Shown piece after piece: positions 24,828 to 32,413 of a stretch of DNA of 64,000 bases. Numbering within the stretch: the stretch's first letter is position 1; every line of letters begins with the position of its first letter. Origin of the DNA: Micromonospora sp. FIMYZ51 (GTDB lineage: Bacteria > Actinomycetota > Actinomycetes > Mycobacteriales > Micromonosporaceae); contig NZ_CP134706.1 of the NCBI RefSeq assembly GCF_038246755.1, positions 3,720,001 to 3,784,000 of the forward strand. The letters run 5' to 3'. A program made the position numbers and the translations under genes. The notes beneath the pieces were generated by a model. It ran no database searches. It saw nothing but the letters and a program-made list of their open reading frames with translations, and was not told the origin of the DNA.

Positions 24828-25751
24828 GTGCGAGCCATCCGAATCCACACGTACGGTGATGCCTCGGTCATCCGCGAGGAAGACGTGCCGCGCCCGGTGC
24901 CGAGTCGTGGTGACGTACTGATCAAGGTCGCCGCGACCTCGTTCAATCCGTCCGACGTCGGGCTGCGCCGCGGGCTGCTGCGCTCGGTCTTCCCGCTGGA
25001 TCTGCCGTACACCCTTGGCGGGGAGGTCGCCGGCACGATCGTCGAGCTCGGCGACCGGGTGGACACCGTCGCCGTGGGCGACCGGGTCATCGGACGGCTC
25101 GACACGGGCGGCGCTGCGGCGGAGTACGTCACCGCTGCGGCTGACACCGTTGTTGCCGCGCCCACCGCCGTTCCTCTTCCGCACGCCGCCGCCCTACCCA
25201 TCGCCGGTGTCACCGCCTGGCAGGCGGTGTTCGAGCACGCGGGCATCACGACTGGGCAGCGGGTGCTGGTCAACGGGGCGGGCGGTGGCGTCGGCGGGTT
25301 CGCGGTCCAGCTTGCCAAGCACGCCGGGGCGCACGTCATCGCCACGGCCAGCCCGCGCAGTAGCGAGGCGGTCCGCCAACTCGGCGCCGACCAGATCGTC
25401 GATTACACGGCCTTACCCCTCGCTGCCGCGCTCGACGGCCCGGTCGATGTGATTCTCAATTTCGTCGTGGTCGGTGCGCAGCACGCCGCGACACTGATGT
25501 CGCTGGTGCGGCCAGGCGGCGTCGTCGTGTCCGGCACCGTTGCGCTGAGGGCGACCGCCGGGTCGCCGGTGACGGCAGTACGCTTCGTGGCCCGCAACGA
25601 CACAAGCCACCTCGCCGCACTCGTCAAGCTCGTCGACGCCGAAGCCGTGCGGGTCGACATCGCCGCGTCGCGTCCGCTCGCCGACCTGGCCTCGGTGCAC
25701 CGCGACGCCGAGTCCGGCCGCATCCGGGGCAAGACCATCCTTGTTCCGTAA
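24828..25751 (+). CDS. NADP-dependent quinone-oxidoreductase-like MDR protein
   Basis: A 307-residue zinc-free medium-chain reductase. It has the GroES-like N-terminal domain (SFNPSDVGLRRG, PYTLGGEVAGTIVELG), the substrate loop PIAGVTAWQAVFEHAG and the NADP motif VNGAGGGVGGFAVQLAKHAGA. Such enzymes reduce quinones or enones. GTG 24828 lies 6 nt after TAGGTT (24816-24821): leaderless. Probably controlled by the divergent AraC protein. Confidence 0.9.
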   Translation: MRAIRIHTYGDASVIREEDVPRPVPSRGDVLIKVAATSFNPSDVGLRRGLLRSVFPLDLPYTLGGEVAGTIVELGDRVDTVAVGDRVIGRLDTGGAAAEYVTAAADTVVAAPTAVPLPHAAALPIAGVTAWQAVFEHAGITTGQRVLVNGAGGGVGGFAVQLAKHAGAHVIATASPRSSEAVRQLGADQIVDYTALPLAAALDGPVDVILNFVVVGAQHAATLMSLVRPGGVVVSGTVALRATAGSPVTAVRFVARNDTSHLAALVKLVDAEAVRVDIAASRPLADLASVHRDAESGRIRGKTILVP

Positions 25752-25791
25752 CAGCCGCCCGACCGGTGTCCGGGAACGTGGGTGGAAGTGA

Positions 25792-25825
25792 CGCTGGCCG
25801 GCACCCGGGAGGGTGCCGGCCAGCG
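25792..25825. terminator. Perfect 15-bp stem-loop, bidirectional terminator
   Basis: Arms CGCTGGCCGGCACCC and its complement around loop GGGA, in the gap between convergent genes. No T-run, as is common in GC-rich actinomycetes. Confidence 0.75.
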
Positions 25826-25840
25826 GTCGTCATCTGTGGG

Positions 25841-26431
25841 TCAGCTGTTCCAGTGTTCGGCGACCAGGTCAGCGGCCTGCTGCTCCCACTGGGCGTACAG
25901 GAACGGGTGCGCCGACACCTGCACCGTCTGCGCGGCCTCGGTCAGCGGCATCTCCTGCCACCCGTCGACCTGCTTCAGACCCTTCAGGAACGCCGTGGTC
26001 GAGTACTGCGGATCGGTGATCTGCTCGACCGTGCCCCAACCCGAGGACGGACGCTGCTGGAACAGGCCCTGCGAGTCGTGGTCGTTGCGGTCACCGAGGT
26101 GACCCAGGTTCTCCAGCTTCGACTCCTGCAACGCGGTCGCGATCGACACCACCGCGGCCCGCTCGTCCATACCGGCCTTCTTCGTCGCGGCGATGATCTC
26201 CTTGACGTTGCCGGTCTGCTCGTCGGTCAACTCGATCCGCGACTGCTCACCCTGCACACCATGCGGAATCAGCTTGCCGCTGTCCGGCTTCTCCGCCTGC
26301 ACCGCGGCGGCGATCGGGCTACCACCAACCGGGCCGTCGGACGTGGCGTGGTTCAGCGGACCGGCGGCCAGACCACCGGCAACAGCCAGACCAGCAATAC
26401 CCAGCACGCTCTTACGCAGCATCGTGTTCAT
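25841..26431 (-). CDS. Secreted lysozyme-like (transglycosylase-fold) protein
   Basis: A 196-residue exported protein. The signal peptide (LRKSVLGIAGLAVAGGLAAG) is followed by a small domain with ALQESKLENLGHLG and DSQGLFQQRPSSGWG; the Glu in QES is placed like the catalytic Glu of lysozyme/SLT folds, so peptidoglycan cleavage is likely but unproven. Start ATG 26431 with GGAG about 10 nt upstream; a second ATG lies three codons on. An unusually long AT-poor leader precedes it (see next entry). Confidence 0.75.
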   Translation of the reverse strand: MNTMLRKSVLGIAGLAVAGGLAAGPLNHATSDGPVGGSPIAAAVQAEKPDSGKLIPHGVQGEQSRIELTDEQTGNVKEIIAATKKAGMDERAAVVSIATALQESKLENLGHLGDRNDHDSQGLFQQRPSSGWGTVEQITDPQYSTTAFLKGLKQVDGWQEMPLTEAAQTVQVSAHPFLYAQWEQQAADLVAEHWNS

Positions 26432-27019
26432 GACAAAGGCTCCATTCGGGGGTTGGCGCACACGCCGACGACACGGGGGATGTCGGGCGCACGCAAGCAC
26501 CGTCCGGCGCTCGAAGACAAAGGGGAAAGTCATCGGATCCGTGCGGCGCGACCTCCGCCAACTCGGCGGAACCGCAAGCCCTCACGACGTCCGGACCATG
26601 TTCAACGACCGACCGGGCCGGATCATTCCGCGTCCCGGGATCCGGCTGGGGCACCTCGACTCCACCGCCCTGCTCCGTCGGCCGTAAGGTGTAACGCCTG
26701 GCAGGCGGCACCGATTCCGGCAAGCGAGTGCCGGCGGTCACGCCCGCGCGAGGGGTGCCGTGGTGGCCTTCCGGCAGCCGGCCGGCGAACTACCGGAACC
26801 GGACATCCGGCGCTGAACCGACCACGACCAGACACCGAACCCAGGCCGGCCGACAGACGCAGACCGCGGAAGCGGGCCGTGGCCAGGAATCTGCGCGCGG
26901 GTTCCGGCTGGCGGGTGGACACCGGACGGTAACGGGGATTCGGCAGTCCAGTGGTCGCAGGCGGTGGCGGTGGCTGGGGCCGGTTCCGCGAGCACGGCCT
27001 TCGAGCCGGGAGGACGCGC
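26432..27019. other. 588-bp gene-free region with possible structured leader
   Basis: No coding region I can support. On the minus strand TTGAAC (26599-26604), 17 nt and AGGGCT could start an mRNA with a ~135-nt leader for the lysozyme-like gene; that leader begins with a TCCGCC-gagtt-GGCGGA hairpin (near 26542-26560). It matches no riboswitch consensus I know, including the c-di-AMP ydaO type. The right part precedes the gene at 27020, whose GGGAGGA site is at 27008-27014. Confidence 0.35.
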
Positions 27020-27574
27020 ATGAAGGCAACAAGCCTTGTGGTACGCGTGGCGGGTGGTATTGCCGCCAGTCTGCTGCTGTCGGGCGCCGCGCTTGGCGAC
27101 AGCACCGCGCGGGCCGACAGGTCCGTACGGGGTGAAAGGACCGTGCTGGCCGGCGGTACCGTTTCGCCGTCATCCGTGCCGGTCGGGCAGACCGTCACGC
27201 TCACCGCGACGAACTGCGATCCGGCGTCCGGTACGGCGGTGTTCCGGATCAACGGGCCCGGCCGGGACCAGGCGGCCGAGCAGGTTCGGACGGTACGGTC
27301 CACCACCGCAGCACCCGGCGGGCCGAGCGCCGAACTACGTACCGCCGATTTTGCGCCCGGTGCGTACACGGTGACGGCGGTCTGCGGCGACGGGGCTCCG
27401 GCCGGCACCGCGACCCTCACGATCACTGCGACCGGCGGCGACCGGGTCGACGGCCGGGCCAGCGACGACGTGATGACGGTGGCCGGTGCTGCGGTCCTGC
27501 TCGCCAACGCGCTCGGCGGCCTCGTCATCCTGGCCCGGCGGCGGCGTCACGCGATCACGGCCGCGCGGCTCTGA
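27020..27574 (+). CDS. Secreted, membrane-anchored Ig-like surface protein
   Basis: A 184-residue protein with a signal peptide (LVVRVAGGIAASLLLSGAAL), a single beta-sandwich-like domain (VSPSSVPVGQTVTLTATNC to PAGTATLTITATG) with two cysteines that could pair, and a C-terminal hydrophobic helix followed by RRRRH. This is the layout of a wall-exposed protein held in the membrane. ATG 27020 with GGGAGGA upstream. Function unknown. Confidence 0.72.
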   Translation: MKATSLVVRVAGGIAASLLLSGAALGDSTARADRSVRGERTVLAGGTVSPSSVPVGQTVTLTATNCDPASGTAVFRINGPGRDQAAEQVRTVRSTTAAPGGPSAELRTADFAPGAYTVTAVCGDGAPAGTATLTITATGGDRVDGRASDDVMTVAGAAVLLANALGGLVILARRRRHAITAARL

Positions 27575-27698
27575 GCCCGGTCGGACAACGACGCCAACGA
27601 CGGTGACCCGGCGCGGTATGCCCGGGTGTCGGGTCGTGGGTGTTTGACCGACCCCGCGTCGGGAAGACCGTGCGCCACGTAGATCCCGAGGAGCGACG

Positions 27699-28406
27699 AT
27701 GGCGCACGCAGGACGGGCCCGCAAGCACACCGGGGCGCGCAAGGCCCCACCGCCGGCCAAGGTGGCGGCGAAGAAGGTGGCCACGGCGACGCGACGGGCC
27801 ACCGGGGCGACGGCCGCGAAGTCGCCGGGCGGCAGGCCGACGCCAACGTCTGCGCGTACCGCCCGGAAGAAGGCCGTCTCCGCGACGGCCGCGCCGACCC
27901 GACGGCCCACCGCGAAGGCCACCGCCGCGAAGAAGGCCCCGGCCGGCCGGAAGGCGACGACCGGCACGGCCACCGCCACGAAGGCGACCAGGGCCACCAC
28001 CGCGAAGGCGACCGGCACCACCGCGAAGGCGACCGGGGCCACCGCGAAGACAACCGGCACCACCGCGAAGGCGACCGGGGCCACCGCGAAGGCGACCGCG
28101 AAGCAGAGCACGGCGAAGAGGACGCCCGCCAAGCGGGCCACCGCCGCGAAGGCACCGGCCCGGAAGCGTACGGCCGCGAAGGCGCCGGCCCGGAAGGCCA
28201 CCGCCGCGACGGGACCCGCGAAGCGGAGCACGGCCCGGAAAGCACCGGCGAAGAAGGGTACGGCGAAGAAGGCACCGACGAGGAAGACCTCGGCCACACA
28301 GGCGGCGGCTTCCCGCTCCCGGGCGGCCAGTACGACGCCGCCGCGCAAGGCGACCACGATGGAGTCGTTCGGCAGCCGGCGCAGCGCTCGCACCGGTGCC
28401 CGCTGA
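27699..28406 (+). CDS. Histone H1-like Lys/Ala/Thr-rich protein
   Basis: A 235-residue, strongly basic low-complexity protein made of AKKA, ATAK and KAPARK motifs, much like the tail of actinobacterial HupB or eukaryotic H1 but without any HU domain. Residues ~104-131 are four ATGxTAK heptads coded by a 21-nt tandem repeat. It should bind DNA or RNA non-specifically and compact the nucleoid. ATG 27699 with GAGGAG upstream. The extreme composition also makes antisense frames long, but the sense frame has the ribosome site and a sensible start. Confidence 0.72.
   Translation: MAHAGRARKHTGARKAPPPAKVAAKKVATATRRATGATAAKSPGGRPTPTSARTARKKAVSATAAPTRRPTAKATAAKKAPAGRKATTGTATATKATRATTAKATGTTAKATGATAKTTGTTAKATGATAKATAKQSTAKRTPAKRATAAKAPARKRTAAKAPARKATAATGPAKRSTARKAPAKKGTAKKAPTRKTSATQAAASRSRAASTTPPRKATTMESFGSRRSARTGAR
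28008..28091 (+). repeat. Four 21-nt tandem repeats in the H1-like gene
   Basis: Units start at 28008, 28029, 28050 and 28071; each reads like GCGACCGGnnCCACCGCGAAG and encodes a seven-residue ATGxTAK unit. Copy number may vary between strains. Confidence 0.85.
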
Positions 28407-28413
28407 TCGGCGG

Positions 28414-29130
28414 CTACTGCCGCGACATGCGGGTGAGGAAGCCGCGTACCCGTTCCCGGGCCTGTTCGCGGATCTCCGGGCCGTGGGTGAAGGCGACCAG
28501 GTCGTACTCCAACTCGCCGAGCACGTGGGCGGTCTGCTGGGTCATCTGGACGTCGGTGCAGAACAGCTTCACCGGCCATCGGATGCCGGCCACGTTGAAC
28601 AGCGCGTCGCCGGTGATCAGCAGCCGGGTCGGTTCGTGCAGCAAGGAGACGTGACCCGGTGAGTGGCCCGGGGTGTGCACCACCCGCAGCCCGCCGCCGA
28701 CGTCGAGCAGGTCCCCGTCGGCGAGCGGCTGCGCCACCTCGAAGGCGGGAAACCGGCCAGAGGAGAGCCGGGCGAAGAGTCGGGCACCGGTGACGGTCGG
28801 GTCCCCCGGCGGCGATTCCCCGGCCTCGGCGTAGGGCAGGTCGGCGGCGTGCAGCGCGAGTGGCGCACCGGTGCGGCGGGCCACCTCGGCGGCCCCACCG
28901 ACATGGTCGGGATGGGCGTGGGTGAGCACGATCCGGGTGACGTCGGCGGGCTGCTTGCCGATCGCGGCCAGCCCACGGACGATCCGGGCGGGCGCACGCT
29001 TCACCCCGCAGTCGACAAGCGTGACGGCACCGTCGTCGCCGACAAGTGCGTACGAGTTGACCATTGACCGGCCGGCGGTGGGAATCCGCCAGACACCTGG
29101 TGCGAGGGCAATTGCGGGTGACCGCGCCAT
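28414..29130 (-). CDS. MBL-fold hydrolase (glyoxalase II-like)
   Basis: A 238-residue metallo-beta-lactamase-fold enzyme with intact metal motifs: THAHPDHVGG (residues ~69-78), HTPGHSPGHVS and ITGDALF. Two-metal thioesterase or lactonase activity is typical; the substrate is not evident. ATG 29130 lies 6 nt after TAGGTT (29137-29142): leaderless. Convergent with the H1-like gene, 7 nt apart. Confidence 0.87.
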   Translation of the reverse strand: MARSPAIALAPGVWRIPTAGRSMVNSYALVGDDGAVTLVDCGVKRAPARIVRGLAAIGKQPADVTRIVLTHAHPDHVGGAAEVARRTGAPLALHAADLPYAEAGESPPGDPTVTGARLFARLSSGRFPAFEVAQPLADGDLLDVGGGLRVVHTPGHSPGHVSLLHEPTRLLITGDALFNVAGIRWPVKLFCTDVQMTQQTAHVLGELEYDLVAFTHGPEIREQARERVRGFLTRMSRQ

Positions 29131-29223
29131 CGACGCAACCTATCATCCAATGCCGCCGATGTCCGGCCCCCGATCGGGTGCCCCGGTGTGCCCGTCCGAT
29201 CGCGCAACGGCGAGGATGACCGG

Positions 29224-29676
29224 GTGGCCCGACGAGCCAGACGAGACGGACGTGACAGCCGGCCGACGGAGCAGACTCCCTGCCCGTGCGGGCAGGCTTT
29301 GCCGTACGCGGACTGTTGCCGGCGCCTGCACCGAGGCGAGGCCGACGCGCCGACGGCGGAGGCGCTGATGCGGTCCAGATTTGCCGCCTTCGCCGTCGGC
29401 GACCCGGATTACCTGCTACGAAGTTGGCATCCCACCACCCGGCCGGCCCGGCTGCGCCTCGATCCGGCCCAGCGCTGGACCGGCCTGGAGATCATCGGCA
29501 CCGAGGCCGGCGGGCTGTTCGACGCCACCGGCACCGTCGAGTTCCGGGCCCACTACCGGGAGAGCGGCCAGCCCGGCACGATGACCGAGCGCAGCCGCTT
29601 CGTCCGCGACGACGGGCGCTGGGTCTACCTCGACGCCCACCCGGCGACGGACCACCAGCAGCACCGCGACCAGTAG
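29224..29676 (+). CDS. YchJ-family protein with SEC-C motif
   Basis: About 150 residues. The N-terminal zinc-binding SEC-C motif is PCPCGQALPYADCCRRLH; the rest is the NTF2-like YchJ fold (MRSRFAAFAVGDPDYLLRSWHPTTRP, WTGLEIIGTEAGG, RFVRDDGRWVYLD). GTG 29224 is chosen; GTG 29188 in the same frame is possible. Its last 261 bp lie antisense to the 3' end of the convergent MFS gene. Confidence 0.8.
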   Translation: MARRARRDGRDSRPTEQTPCPCGQALPYADCCRRLHRGEADAPTAEALMRSRFAAFAVGDPDYLLRSWHPTTRPARLRLDPAQRWTGLEIIGTEAGGLFDATGTVEFRAHYRESGQPGTMTERSRFVRDDGRWVYLDAHPATDHQQHRDQ

Positions 29677-30906
29677 GTAGGGCACGGCCCCGACCGCGAA
29701 CGCCACCGAATTGCCGGCCGCCCCGGCCACCAGGGCGTACCCGGCGTACACCGCGATGACGGTCAGGTCGGTCGCCAGCCCGGCAAGCGAGGTGACGGTG
29801 GCCCGGGCGGCACCGTCGATCCGTTCCTGCAACCGGGCGTCGGCCAGCACCGACGCCAGTTGGAAACCGCAGAACGCCGCCGCCAGCAGCAGAAACCCGG
29901 TCCACTGCGCGAGCAGCGCCCCGCCGGCCAGCGCCGTCGCCGAACCGGCAAGCAGCAGCGCGTACCCGCCGGTGCCGAGTCGCTGGCCGAGTGGGGCGAG
30001 CAGGCCGCCGGCGACCTGCCCAAGCGTGACGAGCAGGAGCAGCAGCGGCACCGTCGACAATCCGACGCCGGTGTCCCGGGCCAGCAGCGGGGTGTACTCT
30101 TCCAGCCCGCCCCAGACCGCGCTCACCGCCGCCACCAGCAGCACCGCCGCGCGTACCGGGCGGTGCCGGTGCGCCTCGGCGACTCCCCCGCGCAACCCCT
30201 GCCACCAGCCGGGTTCGTCGTCGGCGTCCCCGGAGGCGCCGGGTCCGGCGGCCGATCCGACCGGCGCGGCCGTGTCGGCGTCCCCGGACGTGCCGGACCC
30301 GGTGGACGACCCGACCGGCGCGGCGGTGGCGGTCGTGCGATGTTCGGGCAAGCGGGTCGCCACGGTCGCGGCGAGCAGCCCGGCCGCGACGCTTGCCAAT
30401 CCGACGGCCAGGTACCCGCCCACCTCGAACATCGGCCCGGCCAGCAGGATCGCGACCAGTACGCCGACCGTGCCGGCGGTGCGGGCCCGGCCGATGGTGC
30501 GGGCGTACCGGTCGGCGGCCCCCAGGTGGTCGAGTTCGTCGAAGACCAGGGCCTCCAGTGCGCCGGAGGCGAGCGCGCCACCCGCTCCCCAGAGGACGAA
30601 GCCGGCGGCGAACGCCGGGTAGGACGGTGCGAGGGTCCAGAGGGCGAAGCCGGCCGCGGAGCAGAGCGGTGCGAGGCAGAGCATCCGACGCCGGGAGGTC
30701 GCGTCCGCCCATGCGCCGGAGGGAGCCTCCAGCGCGAGGCCGGTCAGCGACCAGATCACGAAGAGCGAGGAGATCTGCCCGACCGACAGGCCGGTGTCGG
30801 CGAAGAGCAGCGCGTACACCGGATAGAGCAGGACCAGGTCGGTCAGGAAGGCGTACGCGTAGAGGGTGGCCGCCAGCTTGCGGGCACCCGTCGAGGTGGG
30901 GATCAT
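29416..30906 (-). CDS. MFS transporter with abnormal C-terminal extension
   Basis: A 496-residue frame. Residues 1-~415 form a normal 12-helix MFS protein (APSGAWADATSRRR between helices 2 and 3), with a central loop of two imperfect TAAPVGS...GASGDAD repeats coded by a ~54-nt direct repeat near 30215-30330. The last helix ends at about 29680; the following ~85 residues are soluble and are simply the antisense of the YchJ gene. Most likely the original stop has been lost and the tail is read-through. ATG 30906, with AAAGG upstream. Confidence 0.75.
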   Translation of the reverse strand: MIPTSTGARKLAATLYAYAFLTDLVLLYPVYALLFADTGLSVGQISSLFVIWSLTGLALEAPSGAWADATSRRRMLCLAPLCSAAGFALWTLAPSYPAFAAGFVLWGAGGALASGALEALVFDELDHLGAADRYARTIGRARTAGTVGVLVAILLAGPMFEVGGYLAVGLASVAAGLLAATVATRLPEHRTTATAAPVGSSTGSGTSGDADTAAPVGSAAGPGASGDADDEPGWWQGLRGGVAEAHRHRPVRAAVLLVAAVSAVWGGLEEYTPLLARDTGVGLSTVPLLLLLVTLGQVAGGLLAPLGQRLGTGGYALLLAGSATALAGGALLAQWTGFLLLAAAFCGFQLASVLADARLQERIDGAARATVTSLAGLATDLTVIAVYAGYALVAGAAGNSVAFAVGAVPYLLVAVLLVVRRRVGVEVDPAPVVADEAAALGHRAGLAALPVVGPELDGAGGVEQPAGLGADDLQAGPALGRIEAQPGRPGGGMPTS

Positions 30907-31016
30907 CGAGACCTTTCGAGTGGGACGGGGTACGGACGCCGGTGTTACGGCGACCGCTGGCGGCCCACGGCCTCGACGGAGAAATTAACGTGGCCAGTTC
31001 ATGCCGTGATGCTAAC

Positions 31017-31048
31017 CGGCGGCGCCCTGATGTGTCAGGACGCCGCCG
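31017..31048 (-). terminator. Stem-loop downstream of the MscS-like gene
   Basis: Arms CGGCGGCGCCCTG and CAGGACGCCGCCG (one mismatch), 6-nt loop, 36 nt after the MscS-like stop on the minus strand. Confidence 0.6.
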
Positions 31049-31083
31049 GGCAGCCGCGCGGGACGGAACCGGGCTGGCCCCCC

Positions 31084-32247
31084 TCAGCGCTGCTCGTCGG
31101 GCCTCGGCAGGATCATGGTCGACTCGCTGTCGTCGGCGGTGCGCTGCGCCGGCACGTCCGGGCCGGACGAGGTGTCCTGGGTGGCGTCCGGGTCGGTCGG
31201 GCGCGGCAGCGGCGTGGTCGGATCGTCCTGCTCCGACGGGGTCGCGTCGACCTGGCGGGGCAACACCGTGGTCGTGTCATCCGGCTGCGGCTGCTGGCGC
31301 GGCAGCGGGGTGGTCGGGTCGCTGTCCGTGCCGGTGGGCGTGACGATCTGGGTGGCCTCCGGGTCGTAGGCCGACGGAGCGGCGGCACCGGACGAGCGGG
31401 CACCGGACGAGCCGGCACCGGCCGCTGCGGCGGTCGGCGTGAACGGGTCGGAGATCGGCCCGCCGTAGCCGGAGCCGGTGGCCGGCGGGACGTCAGCGGT
31501 GCCCGGTGCGCCAGCGGTCGGCTCGGCGGCCCGGGGCGCGGCGTCACGCCGGGCGGCGGAGTAGGCGCGAGCGTGCTCGGCGATGCTCCGCGACTCCAAC
31601 TCGGCGCGCGACAGCCAGGACTCCCAACGCTTCTGCATCGGCCGGATCAGCCCACCGCCGACACCGACCACGAGAATGCCGCCGACGGTGGCCAGCACGG
31701 CGATCAGCACCGGGGTGGTCACCGCGGTGGCCACGCCGATCTGGTTGAGCGCGGCGATGATGCCGAGGCCGAGGATGAACGCCGAGGCGATGGTGGCCAG
31801 CAGTCGCCCGTACGACAGGCCGCCGAGCGCGCCGGAGATGATGTCCTTGGCGGCACCGGCGATGGCCGCGGCCACCACCACGATGATGATCGCGACGAAG
31901 GCCCGGGGCAGCCAGGCGATGACACCGGCGATCAGGTCGGAGATCGGGTTCGGTCCCCAGATGCCGAAGGCCAGGTAGAGGGTGAGCAGCAGGACCCCGT
32001 AGTAGGCGAGGCGGGCGACGATGTCGCTGGCGTCGTAGCGGGAACGGGCCAGCGCCCGGTGGATCCCGCCGCGCTCGACCGCGCGGTCGAAGCCGACCCG
32101 CTCCAGCAGCCGGTCGACGAGCTTCAGCACCGCCTTGGCGACCAACCAGCCGGCCACCAGGATCGCCACGAACGCGACGGCCTTGGGTAGGAAGAGCAGG
32201 ATCGACCGGAGGGTGTCCCCCACCGCGTCACCGAAGTTGTCTCGCAT
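31084..32247 (-). CDS. MscS-like membrane channel protein with disordered tail
   Basis: A 387-residue protein. Residues ~15-215 contain five or so hydrophobic helices of the conserved TM-helix type found next to mechanosensitive channels (FLPKAVAFVAILVAGWLVAK, LLPRAFVAIIIVVV region). The last ~170 residues are low-complexity, rich in Pro/Thr/Asp with repeated TPLPRQ/TTVLPRQ motifs ending in TMILPRPDEQR, possibly phospho-acceptor sites. The MscS pore/beta domain itself is absent, so channel activity is uncertain. ATG 32247 with GGAGGA upstream. Confidence 0.75.
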   Translation of the reverse strand: MRDNFGDAVGDTLRSILLFLPKAVAFVAILVAGWLVAKAVLKLVDRLLERVGFDRAVERGGIHRALARSRYDASDIVARLAYYGVLLLTLYLAFGIWGPNPISDLIAGVIAWLPRAFVAIIIVVVAAAIAGAAKDIISGALGGLSYGRLLATIASAFILGLGIIAALNQIGVATAVTTPVLIAVLATVGGILVVGVGGGLIRPMQKRWESWLSRAELESRSIAEHARAYSAARRDAAPRAAEPTAGAPGTADVPPATGSGYGGPISDPFTPTAAAAGAGSSGARSSGAAAPSAYDPEATQIVTPTGTDSDPTTPLPRQQPQPDDTTTVLPRQVDATPSEQDDPTTPLPRPTDPDATQDTSSGPDVPAQRTADDSESTMILPRPDEQR

Positions 32248-32413
32248 CGGATGGTCCTCCACAGGGTGCGTGATTGATCCGGCCCGACCTACCCCGGCGC
32301 CGTGCGGGGGAAACGTCCCATCCCGGCGCCACCTGTGCCCGTCGCGCCGTGGCCGCCTCGACCCGGGCCGCCGGACACGTTTGACCAGGGCCGGTGGCGG
32401 AAAGGGTGGCGGG

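Noticed and set aside
26432..26610. c-di-AMP (ydaO) riboswitch before the lysozyme-like gene
   Set aside because: The conserved core elements of that class are not found; only a generic hairpin is seen.
26686..26700. Fifth copy of the 51-nt repeat (GTGTAACGCCTGG)
   Set aside because: Only about 13 bases match and both palindromic cores are missing.
29860..32190. 776-codon plus-strand open frame
   Set aside because: Spans two well-supported minus-strand genes and a terminator; no recognisable domain.
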